DNA of 64,000 bases, from NCBI RefSeq assembly GCF_002222615.2, contig NZ_CP022412.2, positions 1,984,001 to 2,048,000 on the forward strand, given 5' to 3'. The notes below the pieces were generated by a model. It worked only from the letters and a program-made list of their open reading frames with translations. It made no database searches and had not been told where the DNA came from. Each line of letters starts with the position of its first letter. Position 1 is the first letter of the stretch. The translations under genes were made by a program, and so were the position numbers. Of this stretch, positions 1-9,115 are shown one piece after another. This stretch comes from Bacteroides caccae. GTDB lineage: Bacteria > Bacteroidota > Bacteroidia > Bacteroidales > Bacteroidaceae.

Positions 1-1647
1 GAGTTTTAATATGTTTTCTGGGTATACAGGATTGCCCTGAGAATCTTTCTCTTCTCCTTTTAATCCACCTTTCAAGCGTACATAACCTGGTTTTAAGTCA
101 TGTTGGATACCAATGACATTAGAACTGCTACCATAATAACCGTTTGAACTGGCATCTGTTGTTACAAGTACTGGAATTAGTATGGCTTTATTCCAATCAC
201 TGAGTTCTTCCCAGTCTTTTATGTTATTAACAGTATGGTTCTCTATTTTCCCTTCATCATTAAATGTTTGGAAAGTGATAGATTTTTTCTCTTGTATTTC
301 CTTGTCTGCTGCTGCTCTATCTTTTAAACAGTCATTTATCAATTTAGTGATATTATTGTACGTGTATTCAGTGAGATTAGTTGTAGAAGAAGTCTGGGTG
401 AATAGCGATGAAGTAACGCCATCACTTAGTTGATTATTCTCAAAGAAGCTTTCTTTATATTTTTTACGTATCAGTAAAACGTTTCTAGGCATAGACATCC
501 CAAATTTCTTATCGCTAGTTTCGTTATAAATAGGAATTCCTAATTTAACGGCGTTCAATGTATCACCTTCAAGTTTTTCTGCTATTTGGCTAACAGGGAG
601 AGTGACCTGAGTAAAAATACCAGCCGGACTTTTTAAATAGGTCCAATCAGAATTATCAATACACTTCTGAATAGCTTCTGTATCATTTGCTAATCTATTA
701 GCTTGAATAATTTCACGTGTAGAATTGAAGGTGCGGCCAGTATACTGTATAGAGTCCTTTTCCGCATTAACTTTAGATTTTAGCTTAATTCCAGTAATAC
801 TATCTGTTACATATTCAATGGAAACAACATCCATTTGTACTTGACTGATATAAAGTACAGTACCGTCTCCATAGTCACTTTTTACATATATGCCACTGAA
901 TAGATCAGGAAAAGCCTTGTAGAAATCTCTTCTGTCAGCTTTGAAAAGTTTCTGTCCTAATTTCTTTGCTTTGGCTTGATCTAATCGAATACTTACACTT
1001 GGCACGTATGTATCAAGTTTACGAATAGAATCACTTACTGATAAATCTACGGCAGTATATGCTTTAGTTCCTAATAAATCTGATTGTTTGTAATAATCCT
1101 CCGGATTAATATTGGTATAATATGCCTCTTCTTCATTCAACCTTTTATTTAATTCGTAGATGCTTAAACGGCACGCAGTTAGTGAGTCACCGAAATAACT
1201 ACTATACCATAGGTAGATATTTATTTGGCAATTGCCTATTACGTGATTATTCTCATCTTTGATTAAAGTAAATCTATCTTTAATCTTACTATCTATTTCT
1301 ATATTATCAAAACTAGTAACCAAACTTCCTGTGGCTTTAGTCCCTGCTTCATTTTCTTTGTACATTTCAGAGAAACTCAATCCTTCCGGACAGTTCAGTT
1401 CAGATAAAAAGCCTGCCTCATATGTACCGAATGTATCATCTGTGAATTTTCCCACGTATCCGGTGCTGGTCTTTGCATATACTTCACCTGCGTGTACAGA
1501 TTTTGTTGTTACGTCAAATGTAGTCAGTTTTCCATTGATATTCTGGTCACTTCCCGGAAACATTCCCAGTCCTAATCCGGCTGTGTTATCGTCACATCCG
1601 AAAAAAGTGATTGCCAGTAAAGCTATTAAGGCGTATTTTGCTTTCAT
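1..1647 (-). CDS. DUF4270 family lipoprotein (3' end outside window)
   Basis: An open frame of 549 codons runs from ATG 1647 to the window edge without a stop, so the C-terminus is missing. The N-terminus is a short lipoprotein signal (MKAKYALIALLAITFFGC, lipid-modified Cys about residue 18) followed by an Asp/Asn-rich linker and a long beta-rich region. The sequence resembles the DUF4270 family of Bacteroidetes, which are probable surface or periplasmic lipoproteins of unknown function. It lies 19 bp downstream of the glycogen-synthase-like gene on the same strand and is probably co-transcribed with it. No enzyme motif is visible. The family call is from recognition, not from a search. Confidence 0.75.
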   Translation of the reverse strand, partial: MKAKYALIALLAITFFGCDDNTAGLGLGMFPGSDQNINGKLTTFDVTTKSVHAGEVYAKTSTGYVGKFTDDTFGTYEAGFLSELNCPEGLSFSEMYKENEAGTKATGSLVTSFDNIEIDSKIKDRFTLIKDENNHVIGNCQINIYLWYSSYFGDSLTACRLSIYELNKRLNEEEAYYTNINPEDYYKQSDLLGTKAYTAVDLSVSDSIRKLDTYVPSVSIRLDQAKAKKLGQKLFKADRRDFYKAFPDLFSGIYVKSDYGDGTVLYISQVQMDVVSIEYVTDSITGIKLKSKVNAEKDSIQYTGRTFNSTREIIQANRLANDTEAIQKCIDNSDWTYLKSPAGIFTQVTLPVSQIAEKLEGDTLNAVKLGIPIYNETSDKKFGMSMPRNVLLIRKKYKESFFENNQLSDGVTSSLFTQTSSTTNLTEYTYNNITKLINDCLKDRAAADKEIQEKKSITFQTFNDEGKIENHTVNNIKDWEELSDWNKAILIPVLVTTDASSNGYYGSSSNVIGIQHDLKPGYVRLKGGLKGEEKDSQGNPVYPENILKL

Positions 1648-1666
1648 GATCGTCGTATCTTGATTT

Positions 1667-2506
1667 TTATTCTTCTTCTTCTTTGTTCGCAGTGGCATCC
1701 CATACCTGATCGTAGAACTCGTTGCAAGCATCTGCATAGTTCTCCGGGTTCTGATAATCAAGTATCAGTTTACCTGATTGACGGGCATATTCAATGATAG
1801 ATTCATTCACCTTTTTGCTGTTTTGTATCACTCCGTCCGAATAATCCACGGCGAGTTTGCAAAGGGCGGCATAATCTACCGGTTCTTTTAAGTTGCTTAA
1901 ATCATCCTTAGATATTCCTTTCAACATTAATTTAGTTGCAAAGTCGTCACTGAGCGTATTTTTGAAGTCGTCTTCATATACAGAGAATACAACTTTGGCA
2001 TCACGGAACGACGGTTCATCCTTGTACGCTTTCTTAATATAAAGAGGTGCTAACGCTGTCATCCAGCCATGACAGTGAATTACATCGGGACACCAGCGAA
2101 GTTTCTTCACGGTTTCCAATACACCACGCGCATAGAAGATAGCGCGGCTGTCGTTGTCGTCATACTCTATGCCGTTTTCGTCCATAGCCTGCATCCGATT
2201 CTGGAAATAATCATCATTATCGATGAAATATACCTGCATACGTGCGGATTGGATAGAAGCTACTTTTATAATAAGGGGGTGGTCAGTATCATCGATAATC
2301 AGGTTCATACCGGAGAGGCGAATCACTTCGTGCAGTTGGTTCCTGCGCTCGTTAATGTTTCCCCATTTGGGCATAAAAGTTCTGATTTCACGGCCTTTTT
2401 CTTGTATCGCCTGTGGAAGGTTTCTACCTATATTGGCCATTTCGGATTCTGAAACGTAAGGTGTAATCTCTTGAGTAATAAATAAAACTTTATTCGCCTT
2501 TGTCAT
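1667..2506 (-). CDS. Glycogen/starch synthase-like protein, N-terminal GT5 domain only
   Basis: At 279 aa it aligns with the N-terminal Rossmann domain of GT5 glycogen synthases: KVLFITQEITPYV at the start, LPQAIQEKG around 28-36, and PDVIHCHGWMTALAP near 140-154, matching PDVVHAHDWHAGLAP of GlgA. Two things are missing. The ADP-glucose-binding KTGGL motif reads SESEM here, and the entire C-terminal GT1-type domain (about 200 aa) is absent; the protein ends in an acidic tail. Annotation pipelines would call it glycogen synthase, but catalysis looks unlikely. It starts 142 bp from panC on the opposite strand and precedes the DUF4270 gene. A binding or regulatory role is possible. Confidence 0.8.
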   Translation of the reverse strand: MTKANKVLFITQEITPYVSESEMANIGRNLPQAIQEKGREIRTFMPKWGNINERRNQLHEVIRLSGMNLIIDDTDHPLIIKVASIQSARMQVYFIDNDDYFQNRMQAMDENGIEYDDNDSRAIFYARGVLETVKKLRWCPDVIHCHGWMTALAPLYIKKAYKDEPSFRDAKVVFSVYEDDFKNTLSDDFATKLMLKGISKDDLSNLKEPVDYAALCKLAVDYSDGVIQNSKKVNESIIEYARQSGKLILDYQNPENYADACNEFYDQVWDATANKEEEE

Positions 2507-2534
2507 AATAACAATAGTTCTCTATAATATTCTG

Positions 2535-2542
2535 CAAAGATA
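2535..2542 (-). promoter_or_regulatory. -7 box for the glycogen-synthase-like gene
   Basis: On the minus strand the sequence reads TATCTTTG followed by CA, matching the Bacteroidetes primary sigma -7 consensus TAnnTTTG. It is 29 bp upstream of the ATG at 2506. No good -33 TTG was found at the usual distance, so only the -7 box is supported. Confidence 0.5.
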
Positions 2543-2648
2543 CGAAAAAAAAGACACATTAAATAAGATATTCTTTCTTTATGTGGCAAATATTAGTTTA
2601 TTTTGCAGAGTTTTTGCAAACGAGTAAAACATAAACCAATTGACGAAA

Positions 2649-3494
2649 ATGAAAATAGTGCACACTATCAAGGACTTACAGGTCGAATTGACTGCCCTGA
2701 GAGCCCAAGGTAAAACAGTAGGATTGGTTCCTACAATGGGTGCTTTACACGCAGGACATGCATCTCTGGTAAAGCGCAGCGTAAGTGAGAATGGTGTAAC
2801 TGTTGTGAGTGTTTTTGTAAATCCCACGCAGTTTAATGATAAAAACGACTTGGAGAAATATCCGCGTACATTAGATGCGGATTGCTGCTTGTTGGAAGAA
2901 TGTGGAGCTGCATTTGTATTTGCTCCTTCTGTGAGCGAAATGTATCCGGAACCGGACACCCGCCAATTCAGCTATGCTCCATTGGATACTGTAATGGAAG
3001 GTGCATTCCGTCCTGGACATTTCAATGGTGTTTGTCAGATTGTTAGCAAGCTGTTTGATGCGGCACAGCCAGATAAAGCTTATTTCGGAGAGAAAGATTT
3101 CCAGCAATTAGCGATTATTCGTGAAATGGTCCGACAGTTGCAGTATAAACTGGAAATTGTAGGCTGTCCGATTGTGCGCGAGGAGGACGGATTGGCTTTG
3201 AGTAGCCGAAATAAACGTTTATCTGCACAAGAACGTGAAAATGCTTTAAATATTTCTCGGACATTATTTAAAAGTCGTAACTTTGCAGCCTCTCATACAG
3301 TAAATGAAACGCAAAAAATGGTGGAAGATGCGATTGACGTAGCTCCGGGATTGCGTTTGGAGTATTTTGAGATAGTAGATGGAAATACATTGCAGAAGAT
3401 AACCAATTGGGAAGATACTTCGTATGCAGTAGGATGTATCACAGTGTTCTGCGGAGAAGTTCGGCTGATTGATAACATTAAATATAAAGAATAA
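2649..3494 (+). CDS. panC: Pantothenate synthetase
   Basis: PanC joins pantoate and beta-alanine using ATP in the last step of vitamin B5 synthesis. The sequence shows the family hallmarks: [18 protein letters not shown] (ATP-binding HxGH), FVNPTQF, the pantoate-site segment [25 protein letters not shown] and [12 protein letters not shown] (KMSKS-like loop). I chose ATG 2649 ([11 protein letters not shown]) because family members begin this way; a TTG at 2640 would add only three residues. At 281 aa it is full length. panD follows after 18 bp, so the two pantothenate genes form an operon, divergent from the glycogen-synthase-like gene. A weak -7-like TATTTTGC lies at 2599-2606. Confidence 0.97.
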   Translation: MKIVHTIKDLQVELTALRAQGKTVGLVPTMGALHAGHASLVKRSVSENGVTVVSVFVNPTQFNDKNDLEKYPRTLDADCCLLEECGAAFVFAPSVSEMYPEPDTRQFSYAPLDTVMEGAFRPGHFNGVCQIVSKLFDAAQPDKAYFGEKDFQQLAIIREMVRQLQYKLEIVGCPIVREEDGLALSSRNKRLSAQERENALNISRTLFKSRNFAASHTVNETQKMVEDAIDVAPGLRLEYFEIVDGNTLQKITNWEDTSYAVGCITVFCGEVRLIDNIKYKE

Positions 3495-3512
3495 CTAAAA
3501 AGACGAAACCTT

Positions 3513-3866
3513 ATGATGATTGAAGTGTTGAAGTCGAAAATTCATTGTGCGCGTGTCACGGAAGCGAATCTGAACTACATGGGTAGTATCACGATAGATG
3601 AAGATCTGCTGGATGCGGCAAACATGATTCCGGGAGAAAAGGTGTATATCGCTGATAATAATAATGGCGAACGCTTTGAAACCTATATTATCAAAGGTGA
3701 ACGCGGTTCCGGCAAAATTTGTCTGAATGGTGCTGCCGCCCGTAAAGTACAACCGGATGATATTGTGATTATCATGTCGTATGCGTTAATGGATTTTGAG
3801 GAAGCGAAGTCGTTTAAACCGTCTGTCATTTTCCCCGACCCTGCGACGAACAAAGTAGTAAAGTAA
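3513..3866 (+). CDS. panD: Aspartate 1-decarboxylase proenzyme
   Basis: PanD makes beta-alanine from L-aspartate and so supplies the second substrate of PanC. It is a pyruvoyl enzyme that cleaves itself between Gly24 and Ser25; the sequence has [18 protein letters not shown] with G24-S25 in exactly the usual place when translation starts at ATG 3513. The [15 protein letters not shown] and LNGAAARK segments of the active site are present. Length (117 aa) is normal. It is directly downstream of panC and is followed by a hairpin terminator shared with the converging oxidoreductase gene. Confidence 0.97.
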   Translation: MMIEVLKSKIHCARVTEANLNYMGSITIDEDLLDAANMIPGEKVYIADNNNGERFETYIIKGERGSGKICLNGAAARKVQPDDIVIIMSYALMDFEEAKSFKPSVIFPDPATNKVVK

Positions 3867-3892
3867 AAAAGTATCTTTGATATTTTTATAAG

Positions 3893-3936
3893 AAAAACCC
3901 TGTCTTACAGAATGTAAGCAGGGCTTTTCTTTTTTA
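3893..3936. terminator. Bidirectional terminator between panD and the Nfn-like gene
   Basis: A stem of CCCTG-T-CTTAC pairing with GTAAG-C-AGGG (one bulge) lies at 3898-3923. It is flanked by an A-run on the left and a T-run (ttttctttttt) on the right, so it can terminate panCD on the plus strand and the converging gene on the minus strand. Confidence 0.8.
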
Positions 3937-3956
3937 TCTATTCTATTTTCTTGTTA

Positions 3957-6248
3957 CTACTTTGTTTTTAACTGTTCGTTCATAGCCGCCGCTGCCTTAC
4001 GGCCGTCACCCATAGCGAGAATCACAGTGGCTCCACCGCGTACAATATCGCCACCTGCATAAATCATCGGGATAGAAGATGCCATGTGCTCATCTACGGC
4101 AATCGTTCCTTTCCGTCCTAACTCCAGTCCTTTGATAGAACTAGGGACAATCGGGTTCGGCGACACTCCGACACTTACGATAGCTAGGTCAATATCAATC
4201 GTTTCCGTAGCACCTGGGATAGCGACAGGACTACGACGTCCAGAAGCGTCCGGTTCGCCTAATTCCATTTTTTGTAGAATAACCTGTTTTACACAACCCT
4301 GCTCGTCTGCAATATATTCGATAGGATTGTGCAGTGTCAGAAATTCTACTCCCTCTTCTTTTGCGTGTTTAACTTCTTCGATACGTGCGGGCATTTCTTC
4401 TTCCGAACGACGGTAGATAATCATGGCGCGTTCGGCACCCAGACGTTTGGCCGTACGGACAGAGTCCATGGCTGTGTTGCCGCCACCGATTACTGCTACA
4501 TTCTTACCGAAAGCTATCGGAGTATCAGAGTCTTCGCTGGCTGCATCCATTAGATTGACACGGGTAAGATACTCGTTGGAAGACATAATATTGATTGAGT
4601 TTTCGCCCGGAATATTCATAAAGTTAGGAAGACCGGCACCGGAAGCTACAAATATCCCTTTGAAACCTTCTTCTTTCAGGTCTTCTATACTAATTGTTTT
4701 TCCTACAATACAGTCTTTGATAAAGTTAACTCCCATTTTGGCTAGATTGTCAATCTCAACATCAACAATCTTGTTGGGCAGACGAAATTCAGGAATACCA
4801 TATTTCAGTACACCGCCAATTTCGTGCAATGCTTCGAATACAGTTACGTCATATCCATATTTCGCCATATCACCTGCAAACGATAATCCTGCAGGTCCCG
4901 AGCCGATAACAGCCACTTTGATACCATTCTTTTCAGCAATGACTGGTACGGAGATTTGTCCGCTCTCGCGTTCGTAATCAGCTGCAAAACGCTCCAGATA
5001 ACCGATAGCTACCGGTTTCTCATTCATTTTCAGATGAATACACTTTGATTCGCATTGTTTTTCCTGTGGGCAGACACGACCGCAAACAGCCGGAAGTGCA
5101 CTTGTCTCTTTTAATGTCTTTGCTGCTTCCAGAAATTCTCCACGCTCGATGTTCTTGATAAAACGGGGAATGTCAATTCCTACCGGACAACCTTCCATAC
5201 ATCCTGGGTTTGCACAGTCGAGACAACGTTTGGATTCTGTCATAGCCTGTTCAGCAGTCAACCCTTGGTTTACTTCTTCCTTGCGGCTATGTGAACGATA
5301 TTTTGCATCGAGTTCATTCATCTCAACACGCGGGATAGCCGTGCGTTCTTTGGCTTTCATCGACTTACGCAACTCCTGTCTCCAGGCAACATTACGGCTT
5401 TTTTCGTCGGTCTCCTTTGTAGCTTCGCATACAGTGTCGAGTTTGTGCATTTCTTCTCGTTCGATGTTTTTGAATGCCCCCATGCGTTTCAGCATTTCAT
5501 CAAAATCTACTTGGTGACCATCGAATTCCGGACCGTCTACACAAACAAATTTGGTTTTTCCTCCTACAGTGATACGGCAAGCGCCACACATACCTGTTCC
5601 ATCTACCATAATCGTGTTCAATGAGACGTCAGTGGGAATTTCATATTTCTTGGTTAGCAAGCAAACGAATTTCATCATGATAGCAGGGCCGATAGCGAAG
5701 CATTTATCCACTTTCTCGCGTTTGATAACTTCTTCCACACCTTCCGTTACCAGTCCTTTGCGACCATAAGAGCCATCATCCGTCATGATGATAACTTCGT
5801 CGGAGCTTTTGCGCATTTCTTTTTCGAGAATGATAAGGTCTTTATTACGTCCTGCCAATACAGTGATCACACGGTTGCCGGCAGCTTTCAAAGCTTGTAC
5901 GATAGGGAGCATTGGGGCCACACCTACGCCACCACCGGCGCAAACAACAGTTCCGAAGTTTTCAATGTGAGTCGCTTGGCCGAGAGGACCTACTACGTCT
6001 GTAATATAATCACCTTCGTTCAACTCACAGAGGCGGGTAGAAGATAGCCCTACCTCCTGTATCACCAGGGTGATAGTGCCTTTCTTTATATCAGAACCGG
6101 CGATAGTCAAAGGCATACGTTCTCCCTTTTCGCCTACACGTACAATGACGAAGTGTCCGGCCTTACGAGATTTAGCAATTAAAGGGGCTTCAATTTCAAA
6201 TTTGAACACCTTTTCAGAAAAGCGTTCCTTGCTAATGATTTTGTTCAT
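3957..6248 (-). CDS. NfnA-NfnB fusion: ferredoxin-NADP oxidoreductase / glutamate synthase small-subunit-like
   Basis: A 763-aa fusion of two flavoproteins that are usually separate subunits. Residues 1-270 are NfnA/DHODB-like: FAD- and NAD-binding folds (VVCAGGGVGVAPML about 101-114) and a [2Fe-2S] site with C221, C224 and C236. Residues about 300-763 are NfnB/GltD-like: two [4Fe-4S] clusters (C342, C345, C350, C354; C389, C393, C399, C403), FAD-binding GSGPAG at 449-454 and a second dinucleotide site (VIGGGNTAMD). Family knowledge suggests reversible electron transfer between NADH, ferredoxin and NADP+. Pipelines often name it dihydroorotate dehydrogenase electron-transfer/glutamate synthase. 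No GltB-type large subunit gene is adjacent, which favours the Nfn role. It has its own promoter. Confidence 0.88.
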   Translation of the reverse strand: MNKIISKERFSEKVFKFEIEAPLIAKSRKAGHFVIVRVGEKGERMPLTIAGSDIKKGTITLVIQEVGLSSTRLCELNEGDYITDVVGPLGQATHIENFGTVVCAGGGVGVAPMLPIVQALKAAGNRVITVLAGRNKDLIILEKEMRKSSDEVIIMTDDGSYGRKGLVTEGVEEVIKREKVDKCFAIGPAIMMKFVCLLTKKYEIPTDVSLNTIMVDGTGMCGACRITVGGKTKFVCVDGPEFDGHQVDFDEMLKRMGAFKNIEREEMHKLDTVCEATKETDEKSRNVAWRQELRKSMKAKERTAIPRVEMNELDAKYRSHSRKEEVNQGLTAEQAMTESKRCLDCANPGCMEGCPVGIDIPRFIKNIERGEFLEAAKTLKETSALPAVCGRVCPQEKQCESKCIHLKMNEKPVAIGYLERFAADYERESGQISVPVIAEKNGIKVAVIGSGPAGLSFAGDMAKYGYDVTVFEALHEIGGVLKYGIPEFRLPNKIVDVEIDNLAKMGVNFIKDCIVGKTISIEDLKEEGFKGIFVASGAGLPNFMNIPGENSINIMSSNEYLTRVNLMDAASEDSDTPIAFGKNVAVIGGGNTAMDSVRTAKRLGAERAMIIYRRSEEEMPARIEEVKHAKEEGVEFLTLHNPIEYIADEQGCVKQVILQKMELGEPDASGRRSPVAIPGATETIDIDLAIVSVGVSPNPIVPSSIKGLELGRKGTIAVDEHMASSIPMIYAGGDIVRGGATVILAMGDGRKAAAAMNEQLKTK

Positions 6249-6307
6249 TATCTAATTAATTTGTTGGTTTTATTACGTAACTGCTAACAGAATGTTATAA
6301 ATTATGG

Positions 6308-6337
6308 CAAAGATACAGCTTCTTTACGAAAAACAAA
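6308..6337 (-). promoter_or_regulatory. Promoter of the Nfn-like gene
   Basis: The minus strand reads TTTG (6337-6334), an 18-nt spacer, then TATCTTTG (6315-6308), which is close to the Bacteroides TTTG/TAnnTTTG promoter. It lies 60 bp upstream of the ATG at 6248. Confidence 0.6.
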
Positions 6338-6368
6338 AAGAAAAGCCACTCTTTTGAAGAGTGGCTTT
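6325..6368 (-). terminator. Terminator of the MFS sugar transporter gene
   Basis: A perfect 12-bp stem (AAAGCCACTCTT at 6342-6353 with AAGAGTGGCTTT at 6357-6368) has a 3-nt loop. On the minus strand it is followed by TTCTTTTTG. It lies 25 bp past the stop codon at 6393 and overlaps the promoter region of the next gene. Confidence 0.88.
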
Positions 6369-6392
6369 CTATATACAGATGAATCTATCTGT

Positions 6393-7604
6393 TTATTTCG
6401 TACGGATTTTGTACCCGGCTACTCCATAATACAAGATGAACAGGAAGCAAGGTAAACACAGCCAATAAGCTTGTTGCGGGCTTGCTACATCCTTTAGCCA
6501 ACCATACAGGGTAGGGATAACGGCACCACCGAACATTGCCATGATAAGCAATGATGAGCCGGCTTTGGTAAACTTGCCGAGGTCGGCCATGGCAAGCGGC
6601 CACAGTGCCGGCCACATTAATGAACATCCTAATGCCATGAATGAAATAAAATAGATAGATATATGGCTCGGAGTTAGTACTACCAACAATGAACCGATAA
6701 TGGCCAGGATAGAACAAATTTTTAGCGCAGTAGCTTGGCTGAGATATTTCGGAATGAAAATAATACCGCAGATATAGCCGATCACAATACCGATTGGAGC
6801 AATCCAGGCATAATTAGCTGCACCTTCTAGTCCAAGTTCTTTTGCGTAATCGACCAATGTACCCAATGAGACAGTTTCAACACCTACATAAAGGAATAAG
6901 GCCAGGCAGCCTAGTAATAAGTGAGGAAATTGAAAAACAGACGTTTTTGTGGCAGCATATGGACAGGCTTCGGCTTCATTCTCGCTTTCGTCTTCTCCTG
7001 CCGCTTTTACTTCGGGCAGTGGAGCGAAGAATGCCATAATACCCAAAGCTATAAAAGCACAGATGATGATAATGAACGGCTTGTTCAGATCTTCGATACC
7101 AATCAGATTGACATCTTTCCCCAGCAACCATACGATAAAGATAGCGGGGATAGGCCATGCCAACTTATTACAGATACCCATTATGCTAATACGTTTTGCT
7201 GCACTATCCAACGGGCCAAGAATGGTGATGTATGGATTTACAGACGCTTGTAGGTATGCATTGGCTGCTCCGCTGATAAAAGAAGCCAGCAAAAATAAGG
7301 TGAAGCTTTCCTGATCTGCCGATAAGATGAACAGGTAGAATGCTATGGCAAAAATAAAGAAAGACAGCGACATGGTACGTTTGTAACCTATTGCCTTAAT
7401 TGTGAGTCCGGCAGGATAACCGAAAACTAGAAAAGGAATGAATGTCGCAGCGATAATCAGATAAGAAGCCGTATTCGAGATTCCTAATGATTTTTGTAAT
7501 ACCGGGACTAATAATGAATTGATTCCGAGTGCGAAACCAATCGCGAAAAACATAATGCCAATAAATGTCAATGGCAACACAAAGCTTTTAGTGTTTTTTG
7601 TCAT
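6393..7604 (-). CDS. Sugar MFS transporter (FucP/glucose-galactose type)
   Basis: A 403-aa inner-membrane protein with about 12 hydrophobic segments. The N-terminal FIGIMFFAIGFALGINSLLVPVLQ and the segment GAANAYLQASVNPYITILGP are typical of the FucP/GlcP sugar:proton symporters of Bacteroidetes (ALQVAVNPYI-type motif). A charged central loop (about 200-220) separates the two six-helix halves. The exact sugar cannot be read from the sequence. It is monocistronic: terminators lie on both sides, at 6342 and 7636. No clear promoter was found in the 79 bp upstream. Confidence 0.85.
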   Translation of the reverse strand: MTKNTKSFVLPLTFIGIMFFAIGFALGINSLLVPVLQKSLGISNTASYLIIAATFIPFLVFGYPAGLTIKAIGYKRTMSLSFFIFAIAFYLFILSADQESFTLFLLASFISGAANAYLQASVNPYITILGPLDSAAKRISIMGICNKLAWPIPAIFIVWLLGKDVNLIGIEDLNKPFIIIICAFIALGIMAFFAPLPEVKAAGEDESENEAEACPYAATKTSVFQFPHLLLGCLALFLYVGVETVSLGTLVDYAKELGLEGAANYAWIAPIGIVIGYICGIIFIPKYLSQATALKICSILAIIGSLLVVLTPSHISIYFISFMALGCSLMWPALWPLAMADLGKFTKAGSSLLIMAMFGGAVIPTLYGWLKDVASPQQAYWLCLPCFLFILYYGVAGYKIRTK

Positions 7605-7633
7605 GGGGGAAATGTGTTAAAGGTTATATAAAA

Positions 7634-7673
7634 ATCTCTTGTAAGAAAAGGATATACCTGATTCTTACAAGAG
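7634..7673 (-). terminator. Terminator of serS
   Basis: A perfect 12-bp stem (CTCTTGTAAGAA at 7636-7647 with TTCTTACAAGAG at 7662-7673) has a 14-nt loop. On the minus strand it is followed by ATTTTTATATAA. It lies immediately after the serS stop codon at 7684. Confidence 0.8.
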
Positions 7674-7683
7674 TGAAAAATTC

Positions 7684-8958
7684 TTAGTCTATCATATCGA
7701 AACCGCAGTATGGAACCAATGCTTTCGGAATTTTGATTCCTTCAGGTGTCTGGTTGTTTTCGAGTAGGGCCGCAACGATACGTGGCAATGCCAGTGCTGA
7801 ACCGTTTAGGGTGTGACAAAGTTCAGTTTTCTTTTCTCCACTACGATAACGGCATTTCAGACGGTTGGCCTGATAGGTGTCGAAGTTGGAAACGGAACTT
7901 ACTTCCAACCAGCGTTTTTGTGCTTCTGAGTATACTTCGAAGTCGAAGCAAAGCGCAGCGGTAAAACTCATGTCTCCTCCGCAAAGACGAAGAATGCGGT
8001 AGGGTAATTCCAGTTTTTGCAGCAGTCCTTCTACATGGTCGAGCATTTCCTGATGAGATTGCTTGGAGTGTTCCGGTTTGTCGATACGCACCAATTCTAC
8101 TTTGGAGAATTCGTGCAGGCGATTCAAGCCACGCACATCCTTGCCATAAGAACCTGCTTCGCGACGGAAACATTGTGTATATGCACAATTCTTGATAGGC
8201 AATTGTTTTTCGTCTAGGATGACATCGCGATAGATATTAGTAACAGGCACTTCTGCTGTCGGAATCAAATATAAATCATCTACTTCGCAATGGTACATTT
8301 GTCCTTCTTTGTCAGGAAGTTGTCCTGTGCCGTAACCGGAAGCGGCGTTGACCACTGTCGGTGGCATGATTTCAATATATCCGGATTTGCGTGCTTCATC
8401 CAGGAAAAAGTTGATAAGGGCACGTTGAAGTTGTGCACCTTTTCCTTTGTATACAGGAAAACCTGCTCCTGTGATTTTAACACCCAAGTCGAAGTCTATC
8501 AAATCATATTTTTTTGCCAGTTCCCAGTGGGGAAGTGCATCTTTGGGAAGCTCGGTTTCCATTCCTCCCATTTTTTCGACGACATTGTCTTCGGCACCTA
8601 CACCTTCGGGTACACTGTCATAAGGAATATTAGGAATCGTATAGAGTGCATTCTGCATATCGGTGGCAGCTTGTGTCATTGTTGCGTCCAATTCCTTATT
8701 ACCTTCTTTTAATTCTGCTACACGTGCGCGTGCGGTTTCAGCTTCTTCTTTCTTGCCTTCCTTCATCAGTTGTCCGATTGTGCGCGAAAGAGAATTAACT
8801 TCTGCCAGATTTTTATCTAATTGATTTTGGGTACTACGTCTCTTGTCGTTAAGAGCAATAACCTGCTCTATCGTTTCTTTTGCATTTTTGAAATGCTTCT
8901 TTTCCAGTCCGCGGATTACCGCCTCTGTGTTTTCTGTAATTTGTTTAATGGTAAGCAT
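7684..8958 (-). CDS. serS: Seryl-tRNA synthetase
   Basis: This class II synthetase charges tRNA-Ser. It has the N-terminal two-helix coiled-coil arm (about residues 30-105, rich in Lys/Glu, e.g. LMKEGKKEEAETARARVAELK) and the catalytic core. Motif 2 is CFRREAGSYGKDVRGLNRLHEF and motif 3 is LNGSALALPRIVAALLEN, with the serine-binding TAEVPVTN segment. At 424 aa it is full length. A promoter lies 36 bp upstream and a hairpin terminator directly downstream, so it is a single-gene unit. An insertion sequence begins about 90 bp upstream of the start codon. Confidence 0.98.
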   Translation of the reverse strand: MLTIKQITENTEAVIRGLEKKHFKNAKETIEQVIALNDKRRSTQNQLDKNLAEVNSLSRTIGQLMKEGKKEEAETARARVAELKEGNKELDATMTQAATDMQNALYTIPNIPYDSVPEGVGAEDNVVEKMGGMETELPKDALPHWELAKKYDLIDFDLGVKITGAGFPVYKGKGAQLQRALINFFLDEARKSGYIEIMPPTVVNAASGYGTGQLPDKEGQMYHCEVDDLYLIPTAEVPVTNIYRDVILDEKQLPIKNCAYTQCFRREAGSYGKDVRGLNRLHEFSKVELVRIDKPEHSKQSHQEMLDHVEGLLQKLELPYRILRLCGGDMSFTAALCFDFEVYSEAQKRWLEVSSVSNFDTYQANRLKCRYRSGEKKTELCHTLNGSALALPRIVAALLENNQTPEGIKIPKALVPYCGFDMID

Positions 8959-8993
8959 ATCTATACTTTTTATGAACTTTCACTTAATGGATG

Positions 8994-9025
8994 CAAAGAT
9001 ACAGAAAAAACGAACAATCAAGCAA
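8994..9025 (-). promoter_or_regulatory. serS promoter
   Basis: The minus strand has TTG (9025-9023), a 21-nt spacer and TATCTTTG (9001-8994), a good match to the Bacteroides consensus. The end of the insertion sequence lies only about 20-25 bp upstream of the -33 box, so the promoter survived the insertion. Confidence 0.65.
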
Positions 9026-9044
9026 CGAAAATATCTAAAAAAGA

Positions 9045-9088
9045 AAAGAAGGTGTGTCGTAATACACGATGCGCCTTCTTTTTTTTCA
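9045..9088 (+). repeat. Left terminal repeat/hairpin of the IS1182-type element
   Basis: AAGAAGG (9046-9052) and CCTTCTT (9074-9080) form the outer stem. Inside are GGTGTGTC and GATGCGCC blocks that recur inverted at the right end, and a run of eight or more T follows. It could act as a plus-strand terminator. Confidence 0.65.
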
Positions 9089-9115
9089 TTGACTATAAAA
9101 ATCGGTTCATTTTCT

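Noticed and set aside
1259..1663. 134-aa plus-strand frame opposite the DUF4270 gene
   Set aside because: It is antisense to a well-supported lipoprotein frame, has no promoter and no recognisable domain.
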